A DNA stretch of 5,558 nt. Origin: Methanomassiliicoccales archaeon. Lineage in GTDB: Archaea; Thermoplasmatota; Thermoplasmata; Methanomassiliicoccales; JACIVX01. Positions 1 through 5,558 of the stretch are shown here, piece by piece; within the stretch, counting starts at the first letter, position 1; each line of letters opens with the position of its first letter. Below the pieces are notes generated by a model, which worked only from the letters and a program-made list of their open reading frames with translations, was not told where the DNA came from and did not search any database. The stretch is from positions 1-5,558 of the forward strand of contig JANHAK010000095.1 in NCBI GenBank assembly GCA_024464195.1, written 5' to 3'. The position numbers and the translations under genes are program-made.

Positions 1-2
1 GC

Positions 3-401
3 GAATATACAAAAGCTGCAATTGCCAAAGGACTTGAACTGGCAAAACTGATGAATGCGGAAGTCACAGCAATGTACGTCGTTGATCAGACTTCCTTTAT
101 CAATTTTCCAATGGATTCGACGATGGTCAGCGTTTACTCACTTCTTGAGAAAGAAGGTAAAGAAGCTGTTGAATACGTCAGAAAAGAAGGAGAAAAGATT
201 GGTGTGAAGGTTGAGACTATCGTCGAGGAAGGATCGCCTGTGAGAAAAATTGTCGATGCGTCGAAGAATTTCGATCTCATTGTTATGGGTACACTGGGTC
301 GCACTGGATTTTCAAAACTACTGCTAGGCAGCGTGGCGGAAAGAGTGGTCAGGTATGCAGAGTGCCCTGTCATGGTCGTCAGGGCAACTAGGAGGGAATA
401 G
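3..401 (+). CDS. Universal stress protein (UspA family), 5'-truncated
   Basis: This is the C-terminal 132 residues of a small cytoplasmic UspA-fold protein. The reading frame is open to the left edge, so the true start lies outside the window; the internal ATG at position 51 falls inside a helix (EYTKAAIAKGLELAKLM) and is not the start. Family members are about 140-150 residues, so only the first strand and the DGS-type loop (roughly 10-15 residues) are missing. The ATP-binding motif G-x2-G-x9-G-S is intact at 288-332 (GTLG, then GS nine residues later), followed by the usual last strand CPVMVVR. This marks it as the ATP-binding subtype rather than the non-binding UspA subtype. Such proteins bind ATP/AMP and form dimers, and their exact cellular targets are usually unknown. 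It ends two bases before the CBS gene and carries that gene's Shine-Dalgarno sequence, so the two are co-transcribed and probably translationally coupled. The family call is secure; the specific role is not. Confidence 0.93.
   Translation, partial: EYTKAAIAKGLELAKLMNAEVTAMYVVDQTSFINFPMDSTMVSVYSLLEKEGKEAVEYVRKEGEKIGVKVETIVEEGSPVRKIVDASKNFDLIVMGTLGRTGFSKLLLGSVAERVVRYAECPVMVVRATRRE
390..395 (+). promoter_or_regulatory. Shine-Dalgarno site for the first CBS gene
   Basis: AGGAGG lies inside the last codons of the USP gene, with 8 bases between it and the ATG at 404. It supports ATG 404 as the start of the CBS gene and implies that translation of the two genes is coupled. Confidence 0.8.
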
Positions 402-403
402 CA

Positions 404-1252
404 ATGACCCTGATCGAAGAGATCATGACTCCCAATCCAATCGTAGCACAAATTCCAAGCAGCAGAAATGAAGTCCTCAAAATCATGGTTAAACACAACC
501 TTACAGGCCTGCCAGTTATAAGGAGAAATGATGGAATTCTGGCAGGAATGATCACGAGACAGGACATCTTCGAAAAACCCGATGAAGAGCAACTCGCTCT
601 CATCATGAACAGAGATCCACCCGTTATCGGTCCGAAAGACACTGTGAAAAAAGCCGCAGAATTATTCATCACCAATCAGGTCAGACATCTGCCAGTTGTC
701 GACGGAGGTAAACTGATCGGCATCGTGACGCCTACTGATCTTTTGAGCGTTGTCGAAAAGATCGCAACGCATATCCCTGTTGAGAAGGTGATCAGATCCC
801 CATGCATTCCGATTTATCAGGACGCGCCCCTCGCGGTCGCCCTTGTCACATTCAAGGTAAGCAAGGCTAGCGCGTTGCCGGTTCTCGACGATACTGGTAG
901 ACTTGTCGGAATCCTTACAGACAGAGATATCTTCAACAAATCGTATATTAATGGTTCTGTGGCAATGGCTGACCTCGGAATCGGACAGGACGAGGATGAA
1001 TGGACGTGGGAAGGTCTCAGGAATGTGATGAAGCTCTGGTATGAAGTTTCAAAAATCGAGCTACCTGGTTTGCCAGTGAGAGAGATCATGGTGCGAGAGC
1101 CTGTGACTGTTTTCAAGAAGACAAGCGTCTCTGAGGCGGCACGTATCATGAGGAAGAACGACTTTGGTCAGCTGCCTGTTAGGGATTCAAAGGATAATTT
1201 ACTTGCGATGATTTACGATTTCGATGTCATTTCTGTTCTGCTAGGTGGTTAA
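404..1252 (+). CDS. Four-CBS-domain protein (tandem Bateman modules)
   Basis: This 282-residue soluble protein consists almost entirely of four CBS domains, at about residues 3-58, 64-118, 126-178 and 223-280. CBS pairs form Bateman modules that usually bind AMP, ADP, ATP, SAM or related ligands. The ribose/phosphate-contact motif G-h-h-T-x-x-D is intact in domains 1 (GMITRQD, 48-54), 2 (GIVTPTD, 106-112) and 3 (GILTDRD, 169-175). It is degenerate in domain 4 (AMIYDFD, 268-274), so up to three sites may bind ligand. Between domains 3 and 4 is an insert of about 44 residues with an acidic, tryptophan-rich stretch (DEDEWTWEG, 196-204), probably a helix contacting a partner or the module interface. 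There is no catalytic or membrane domain, so it is probably a stand-alone regulatory subunit. The ATG at 404 has a good Shine-Dalgarno sequence and lies two bases after the USP stop; the 3' end overlaps the glyS start. Domain content is certain; ligand and partner are unknown. Confidence 0.93.
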   Translation: MTLIEEIMTPNPIVAQIPSSRNEVLKIMVKHNLTGLPVIRRNDGILAGMITRQDIFEKPDEEQLALIMNRDPPVIGPKDTVKKAAELFITNQVRHLPVVDGGKLIGIVTPTDLLSVVEKIATHIPVEKVIRSPCIPIYQDAPLAVALVTFKVSKASALPVLDDTGRLVGILTDRDIFNKSYINGSVAMADLGIGQDEDEWTWEGLRNVMKLWYEVSKIELPGLPVREIMVREPVTVFKKTSVSEAARIMRKNDFGQLPVRDSKDNLLAMIYDFDVISVLLGG

Positions 1253-1257
1253 TGATG
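1243..1257 (+). promoter_or_regulatory. Coupled stop/start with tandem ATGs for glyS
   Basis: The sequence AGGTGG (1243-1248) precedes TAATGATG. The CBS stop TAA (1250-1252) shares its last A with ATG 1252, and a second in-frame ATG follows at 1255. AGGTG matches part of the archaeal Shine-Dalgarno consensus AGGAGGTGAT, with spacing that suits either ATG, so the first residue of GlyRS is uncertain by one codon. The arrangement implies termination-reinitiation coupling between the CBS gene and glyS. Confidence 0.65.
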
Positions 1258-2946
1258 GACGCGAGTGATATTCTTGCACTCTGCAAGCGTAGAGGATTCA
1301 TCTGGCCTGCATTCGAGATCTATGGTGGCGTTGCGGGCATGTATGATTACGGTCCGCTCGGCATCGCGATGAAAAATAACATCATTGATATTTGGCGGAA
1401 GGCGTACACCTTGGGAGAAGGATTTATCGAGATTGACGGTCCCACAATCGGCCCTGAAATCGTATTTAAGGCATCAGGCCACGTTGACGCGTTCTCCGAT
1501 TCGATAGTCTCCTGCACAAAGTGCAAAGAATCATTCCGGGCGGATCACTTGGCGAAGGGCTTGCACAGTAACCCAGACTCCCTTTCTAATGAGGAACTTT
1601 CGAAATTGCTAAGAGAGAATGGTGTTAGGTGCCCTGAGTGTGGTGGAGATCTAACAGATGTCGAAGATTTCAACCTCATGTTCAAAACTACGATAGGTCC
1701 TGGTGCGGGAAGAGTAGGATATTTGAGACCAGAAACGGCTCAGGGCATTTTCGTCGATTATTTGCATCTTTACAGATTTGTAAGGGAGAAGTTACCGTTT
1801 GGTGTTATTCAGATCGGACGGGGCTACAGAAACGAGATTTCACCACGGCAGGGTATCATTAGGCTGCGAGAATTCAATATGATGGAAGCTGAACTCTTTG
1901 TTGATCCAGAGAACAAGTCCTGGCCGAGATTCGATAAAATCAAGAATGAAAAGATGAAACTTGTTCCGAACAATGGCGACGAGATCGAAATCACTGTCGG
2001 AGAAGCGGTCGAAAGGCGTATGATCGGTAATGCGACGCTGGCCTATTTCATGTATTTCACACAAGAATTTTTGAAGACCGTTGGTATTGATCCAAACCGC
2101 CTCCGGTTCAGACAACATTTGCAGACGGAAATGGCTCATTACGCGTCGGATTGCTGGGATGCGGAAGTGCTTTTGTCATACGGATGGACGGAGGTTGTTG
2201 GCATCGCTGATCGGGGATGCTGGGATCTTTCTAGACATATCGAATACTCGAATGCTGATCTCACGGCTTTCAAGAAGTATGAGGAGCCGGTCGAAATTGA
2301 AAGAGAAGTCATTAAACCAAAGTACGAGCTTTTAGGTCCCAAATTCAAGGGAAAATCAGCGAAAATCGGAAAGGCGCTGGAGGAGATCGATCCCTCTAAA
2401 ATCAAAAATGGAAACATCACGATTGATGTTGATGGCGAAAAGATAACAGTAGGAAGCGAATTCTTTGAAATTGTCAGGATAAAGGAGAAGGTGACGGGCA
2501 GAAAAATCGTGCCACATGTGATCGAGCCGTCCCATGGACTAGATAGGATATTCTATGCATGCCTCGAACATGCGTATACTCAAAAGAGTGATGGCTATGT
2601 CGTGCTGAGACTCAAACCTGCTGTTGCTCCGATCAAGGTCGGAGTATTCCCACTCATGGTAAAAGATGGCCTTGATGTAAGAGCTGCGGAAATCGATGAA
2701 CGTATACGGATGTCCGGCATCGCTTCGTATTACGACGATTCTGGCTCGATCGGCAGAAGGTATGCCAGAATGGATGAGATTGGCACACCATGGTGCATTA
2801 CAGTTGATTACGAGACATTAAAAGATGGAACAGTGACGATCAGAGACAGAGATACGACGAGGCAGGTTAGGATCCATCAGGAAAGGATTATTCCAACGAT
2901 AAATTCGCTGCTTTGCGGCACACCTTTCAGCGCATTGGAACAGTAA
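1252..2946 (+). CDS. glyS: Glycyl-tRNA synthetase, archaeal/eukaryotic alpha2 type
   Basis: This class II aminoacyl-tRNA synthetase attaches glycine to tRNA-Gly in the cytoplasm using ATP. The 564 residues are full length for the archaeal homodimeric type, which is unrelated to the bacterial alpha2beta2 enzyme. The N-terminus carries the family signature (RRGFIWPAFEIYGG, YDYGPLG). The motif 1 region lies around 57-82 (ASGHVDAFSD). A zinc-binding insert is formed by C88-x2-C91 and C127-x2-C130. The active-site loop YLRPETAQGIF is at 157-167, and motif 2 (YRNEISPRQG) at 192-201 with R204 after it. QTEMAHYASDCWDAE occupies about 291-305 and GIADRGCWDLSRH 317-329. Motif 3 (EPSHGLDR) is at 425-432, where the E and S belong to the conserved glycine-binding EPS element. 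The anticodon-binding domain runs from about 460 to 555. All expected catalytic elements are present and nothing is truncated. The gene is the third of a USP-CBS-glyS cluster, overlapping the CBS stop by one base. The start may be either of two adjacent ATGs. Confidence 0.97.
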   Translation: MMDASDILALCKRRGFIWPAFEIYGGVAGMYDYGPLGIAMKNNIIDIWRKAYTLGEGFIEIDGPTIGPEIVFKASGHVDAFSDSIVSCTKCKESFRADHLAKGLHSNPDSLSNEELSKLLRENGVRCPECGGDLTDVEDFNLMFKTTIGPGAGRVGYLRPETAQGIFVDYLHLYRFVREKLPFGVIQIGRGYRNEISPRQGIIRLREFNMMEAELFVDPENKSWPRFDKIKNEKMKLVPNNGDEIEITVGEAVERRMIGNATLAYFMYFTQEFLKTVGIDPNRLRFRQHLQTEMAHYASDCWDAEVLLSYGWTEVVGIADRGCWDLSRHIEYSNADLTAFKKYEEPVEIEREVIKPKYELLGPKFKGKSAKIGKALEEIDPSKIKNGNITIDVDGEKITVGSEFFEIVRIKEKVTGRKIVPHVIEPSHGLDRIFYACLEHAYTQKSDGYVVLRLKPAVAPIKVGVFPLMVKDGLDVRAAEIDERIRMSGIASYYDDSGSIGRRYARMDEIGTPWCITVDYETLKDGTVTIRDRDTTRQVRIHQERIIPTINSLLCGTPFSALEQ

Positions 2947-2964
2947 TCGATCATCGGACGATTA
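2944..2964 (+). repeat. Short inverted repeat at the glyS stop codon
   Basis: TAATCG (2944-2949) and CGATTA (2959-2964) are perfect 6-base inverted repeats around a 9-base loop, and the left arm contains the glyS stop codon. There is no T-run after it, so it is not a convincing terminator. It might be a weak mRNA 3'-end hairpin or a chance palindrome. Confidence 0.3.
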
Positions 2965-3057
2965 ATGCTCGCAGGGTGTGAAATCCGTGGCAGGTATCAG
3001 ACACGACAGAAATCATTCTAATATGTCTTGATGGATATGTATAGGAGGTGAGAGTTT
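2947..3057 (+). promoter_or_regulatory. Intergenic leader between glyS and the CBS-HPF-like gene
   Basis: This 111-base gap contains no credible gene. The A/T-rich stretch CATTCTAATAT (3014-3024) is the best candidate TATA-like element. It would place transcription start around 3040-3048, which barely precedes or clips the Shine-Dalgarno sequence, so the promoter call is weak. Read-through from glyS is equally possible. The gap is far larger than those in the upstream cluster, which suggests separate or additional regulation of the downstream gene. Confidence 0.35.
3043..3051 (+). promoter_or_regulatory. Extended Shine-Dalgarno site deciding a TTG start
   Basis: AGGAGGTGA is a 9-base match to the complement of the 16S rRNA 3' end. 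The distance from GGAGG to TTG 3058 is 9 bases. This strong site makes TTG 3058 the most likely start even though TTG is a weak initiator; the next in-frame alternative, GTG 3082, is too far away. Confidence 0.85.
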
Positions 3058-4251
3058 TTGAAGGGAGAAAATCTAGAATCAGTGAAGGTGAGAGAGCAAA
3101 TTCGGTCAGTGCTCGATTTGACAAAGGCTGGTGATATCATGAAGACTGAGTTTGAGGTGGTCGATCCTGAGACAACAATTTCTACTGTCGTTTCAAGGAT
3201 GAGAGCACTGGACCTTCATGAAATACCAGTTGTTGAAGATCACAATAAGTTTATAGGTATTGTGAGTTACGCTTCACTCATCAAGCGGAGGAACCTACCA
3301 ATCACAACTAAGGCAAAATCGGTCATCGAAATTCCTCCGAAAATCACATCAAACACCGTTCTCACCGATCTTGCTGAAAAAGTCGTTTCAACGAGTTACC
3401 GCCAAATGCCAGTCCTCAGGGGTAAGAGGATTTCTGGCATCGTTTCCAGAGAGGATATTGTGAGAATCGTCCCGAAGGTCAAGGAGCTCGCATCGATGCC
3501 TGTATCGGAGATCATGACAACAGATGTTCAATCAGTTCGAGAAAAAGATCCAATCAGAGTCGCAGTCGATCTGATGTCGAAGCTTGAGATCAGGACATTG
3601 CCGGTCGTTGATGACGATGGGAAATTGATCGGCATCATAGGGATAAAGGATATCATCAACTATAACTGGCAGGAACAGAGAAGGGAAACCGTTGGCGAAC
3701 TCGTGGGGAGTAGCAAACCTATTGAGATTGAAGTTGGTTCCTTGGCAATTGATCATCCGCTGACCGTGGCGCCACAAACGCATCTGCAAGAAGCGATCAG
3801 GATCATGATAGAGAACAAAATTTCAACGCTTCCAATCGTCGAAGATGAGAAGTTAAAAGGAATCATCACCACCTACGATATCGTTGAACTCGTTGCATCG
3901 TTCAAGGCAAGGGACATGGTCTATGTGCAAATCACTGGTCTAGAAGAGGAAGATCGCTTGTCCCTTGACGTGATGGACGAAGAAATCGAGAGAGAATTGA
4001 AAAAAATCGCTAAGATATCGAAACCGACTCTTTTCACCCTCCATGTTTCAAAATACAACGAAGCTGGTAACGTAGCGAAATACAGTCTCAATGGTCGCCT
4101 CATTACCGAGGATAAAGTATTCGTAGCGAAGGCGACTGAGTGGAATCTAATGAAGGCAACAATATCATTGATGCACACACTTTCAGAGATGGTTAAGGAC
4201 GCAAAAGAGGAGATGGTCACCCAGAGAAAAAATGTAAGGATATCTTCATGA
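3058..4251 (+). CDS. Four-CBS protein with C-terminal HPF/RaiA-like domain
   Basis: This 397-residue soluble protein starts at TTG behind a very strong Shine-Dalgarno sequence. Four CBS domains lie at about residues 22-78, 84-140, 147-203 and 226-283. The G-h-h-T/S-x-x-D ligand motif is intact in domains 2 (GIVSRED, 127-133) and 4 (GIITTYD, 268-274). It is degenerate in 1 (GIVSYAS, 67-73) and 3 (GIIGIKD, 192-198), so each Bateman pair keeps one canonical site. Residues 287-385 are not CBS. The pattern reads strand (VYVQITGL), long helix (about 300-319), strand (TLFTLHVSKYN), strand (VAKYSLNGRLIT), strand (KVFVAKATEW), amphipathic helix (about 363-385). This is the beta-alpha-beta-beta-beta-alpha order of S30AE/HPF ribosome-hibernation domains, and the final strand-helix resembles the RaiA ending. 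I infer, without an alignment, that it binds ribosomes under control of an adenine nucleotide. The domain is not strongly basic. The CBS call is certain; the C-terminal assignment is moderate. It could instead be a different ferredoxin-like or dsRBD-like regulatory domain. Confidence 0.9.
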   Translation: MKGENLESVKVREQIRSVLDLTKAGDIMKTEFEVVDPETTISTVVSRMRALDLHEIPVVEDHNKFIGIVSYASLIKRRNLPITTKAKSVIEIPPKITSNTVLTDLAEKVVSTSYRQMPVLRGKRISGIVSREDIVRIVPKVKELASMPVSEIMTTDVQSVREKDPIRVAVDLMSKLEIRTLPVVDDDGKLIGIIGIKDIINYNWQEQRRETVGELVGSSKPIEIEVGSLAIDHPLTVAPQTHLQEAIRIMIENKISTLPIVEDEKLKGIITTYDIVELVASFKARDMVYVQITGLEEEDRLSLDVMDEEIERELKKIAKISKPTLFTLHVSKYNEAGNVAKYSLNGRLITEDKVFVAKATEWNLMKATISLMHTLSEMVKDAKEEMVTQRKNVRISS

Positions 4252-4300
4252 TAAGGCATGAGCAATCTTTTTTAGCACACCTACCTTATTTCCCTTCCCT
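4252..4300 (+). promoter_or_regulatory. Compact terminator/promoter region before valS
   Basis: This 49-base gap holds a T6 run (4268-4273), which could act as an archaeal T-tract terminator for the CBS-HPF-like gene. The same T-rich stretch, ATCTTTTTTA (4265-4274), is centred about 30 bases upstream of ATG 4301, where a TATA-like element would sit for a leaderless transcript. The 20 bases before the ATG are pyrimidine-rich (TTCCCTTCCCT) and contain no Shine-Dalgarno sequence. Both roles are inferred; the T-run is a poor match to a TTTAWA-type TATA box. Confidence 0.4.
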
Positions 4301-5558
4301 ATGAGCCAATACGATCCCGTGCCGACAGAAAGGAAATGGCAACAGAAATGGAAGGAATGGGGAATCTATCGATTCGATTTCTCGTCTTCCAAACCAGTGT
4401 ACAGCATTGACAACCCGCCTCGGTACACTTCCGGAGCTCTTCATCTTGGTCATGCAACTGGTTATTCCCTCATCGACTTTGCGGCGCGATACAGGAGAAT
4501 GAGGGGGTACAATGTTTTCTTCCCCCTTTGCTTCGATGTCAATGGCACACCAACGGAAGTTAAAGTGGAAAAAGAATACGGAATCACGAAATTATCAGTT
4601 CCGAGGCAAGAGTATATCAGACTCTGCAAAGAGTATGCCGAAAGTTTCATCGATGAGATGACACGGCAATTCGAGATCCTTGGCACCTGCATGGATTCGA
4701 GCATTTACTATCAGACGGATGCTCCGTACTACAGGAGAATCACTCAGATTTCGTTTTTGCGCATGTTGAAAAAGGGACTTGTTTATAAAGGAACCTTTCC
4801 AGTCAATTGGTGTCCCAGATGCATCACGGCACTTGCAGACGCGGAAGTTGAATACGAGCGGAATGTGACGAATCTCAATTACATCAAATTCAAAATCAAA
4901 GGCACAAGCGATTATGTGATTATAGCAACGACGAGACCTGAGCTTATCTGCACATGCCAGATTGTCGCGGTACACCCTGATGATAAGAAACATAAAACAC
5001 TCGTTGGGAAAACGTTGTTAACACCTCTTTATGAAAAAGAGGTCACCGTAATTGCAGATAATAAGGTTGACCCTGGCTTTGGTTCTGGCGTTGTTATGAT
5101 TTGCACGATCGGGGATAAAGACGACCTCGAATGGGTGATGAAGTATAACCTCCCTCTTGAAAAAGGGATCGACGAACAGGGTAAAATGACGGAGATCGCA
5201 GGACCCTATGCCGGTCTCAAAGTAAAAGAGGCGAGGAAACGCATCATTGAAGATCTCAAAAAAGCAGGATTACTTACCAAACAGATTGAGATTGAACAGA
5301 ATGTCGGCACTTGTTGGCGATGCCATGAACCGATTGAATATCTGCAGATTCCTCAGTGGTTCCTGAAAACGCTCGATTTCAAAGATGAAGTTCTCGCAAA
5401 GGCAGAGGAGATCAGGTGGTTCCCCGAATTCATGAAGATCAGGCTGAGAGATTGGGTTGAGTCTCTTGAATGGGATTGGGTCATTTCCAGGCAGCGATAC
5501 TTCGCCACGCCGATCCCCCTATGGGAATGCGTGAATTGCGGTGAAATCGTGCCAGCCC
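4301..5558 (+). CDS. valS: Valyl-tRNA synthetase, archaeal type, 3'-truncated
   Basis: This class I synthetase attaches valine to tRNA-Val and hydrolyses mischarged Thr-tRNA-Val. Only the first 419 residues are present; the reading frame runs off the right edge. The HIGH motif is HLGH at 48-51, within PPRYTSGALHLGHA, and NVFFPLCFDVNGTPTEV (71-87) is typical of archaeal ValRS. Cysteine pairs are seen at C171-x2-C174 (NWCPRC), C338-x2-C341 (CWRC) and C410-x2-C413 (ECVNC), probably zinc knuckles. The CP1 editing domain follows at about 185-335, with TTRPEL at 210-215 and GSGVVMICTIGDKDDLEW at 261-278. The catalytic domain resumes with WVISRQRYFATPIPLW (393-408). The KMSKS motif, anticodon-binding domain and C-terminus lie beyond the window. 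ATG 4301 is the only possible start: the frame is closed by TGA at 4259 with no other initiator between. There is no Shine-Dalgarno sequence, so the message is probably leaderless. IleRS and LeuRS share the fold, but the HIGH-region wording points to ValRS. Confidence 0.95.
   Translation, partial: MSQYDPVPTERKWQQKWKEWGIYRFDFSSSKPVYSIDNPPRYTSGALHLGHATGYSLIDFAARYRRMRGYNVFFPLCFDVNGTPTEVKVEKEYGITKLSVPRQEYIRLCKEYAESFIDEMTRQFEILGTCMDSSIYYQTDAPYYRRITQISFLRMLKKGLVYKGTFPVNWCPRCITALADAEVEYERNVTNLNYIKFKIKGTSDYVIIATTRPELICTCQIVAVHPDDKKHKTLVGKTLLTPLYEKEVTVIADNKVDPGFGSGVVMICTIGDKDDLEWVMKYNLPLEKGIDEQGKMTEIAGPYAGLKVKEARKRIIEDLKKAGLLTKQIEIEQNVGTCWRCHEPIEYLQIPQWFLKTLDFKDEVLAKAEEIRWFPEFMKIRLRDWVESLEWDWVISRQRYFATPIPLWECVNCGEIVPA

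Noticed and set aside
51..53. ATG at 51 as the start of the USP gene
   Set aside because: The frame is open to the left edge and the upstream codons encode the expected first helix of a UspA fold, so this is an internal methionine.
134..592. 152-codon open frame on the minus strand across the USP and CBS genes
   Set aside because: It lies wholly antisense to two well-supported genes, shows no recognisable domain, and has no plausible independent context.
2944..2964. Inverted repeat as an intrinsic terminator of glyS
   Set aside because: The stem is only 6 bases, the loop is 9 bases, and no T-run follows; archaeal termination relies mainly on T-tracts.
2965..3021. 18-codon ATG frame in the gap after glyS
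   Set aside because: It has no Shine-Dalgarno sequence, no recognisable product, and overlaps the candidate promoter; a frame this short is expected by chance.
4258..4310. Near-repeat ATGAGCAAT (4258) and ATGAGCCAAT (4301)
   Set aside because: The two copies are very short, differ by one base, and the first leads to a stop after five codons; most likely coincidence.
4595..4993. 132-codon open frame on the minus strand inside valS
   Set aside because: It is antisense to a clear ValRS catalytic and editing region and its translation has no recognisable motif.

Overview
The window looks like ordinary chromosomal DNA from an archaeon, most likely a euryarchaeote. Thermoplasmata or a related lineage is my best guess, but the sequence alone does not prove it. 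Three things point to archaea. The glycyl-tRNA synthetase is the single-chain archaeal/eukaryotic class II type. The valyl-tRNA synthetase has the archaeal-type HIGH region (PPRYTSGALHLGHA) and an archaeal-type editing domain. The genes also mix Shine-Dalgarno-led starts with one apparently leaderless start. Every gene is on the + strand, packed tightly, with no mobile elements, CRISPR repeats, rRNA or tRNA genes that I can see.

Layout: (1) 3-401, the 3' part of a universal stress protein (UspA family) with an intact ATP-binding motif. (2) 404-1252, a soluble protein made of four CBS domains. (3) 1252-2946, glycyl-tRNA synthetase, overlapping the previous stop codon by one base. These three are so closely spaced that they almost certainly form one transcription unit. 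(4) 2947-3057, a 111-base gap ending in a 9-base Shine-Dalgarno sequence. (5) 3058-4251, a second four-CBS protein, starting at TTG, with an additional C-terminal domain of about 100 residues. (6) 4252-4300, a 49-base gap with a T-run and no Shine-Dalgarno sequence. (7) 4301-5558, the first 419 codons of valyl-tRNA synthetase, running off the window.

How the genes fit together: two aminoacyl-tRNA synthetases are interleaved with three proteins from families that typically sense adenine nucleotides (one USP, two Bateman-module proteins). The most interesting item is the second CBS protein. Its C-terminal region has a predicted beta-alpha-beta-beta-beta-alpha order and an ending that resembles the HPF/RaiA (S30AE) ribosome-hibernation fold. 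I infer that it may be a nucleotide-responsive ribosome-silencing factor. The link between adenylate sensing and translation is an inference from architecture and neighbourhood, not something the sequence proves.
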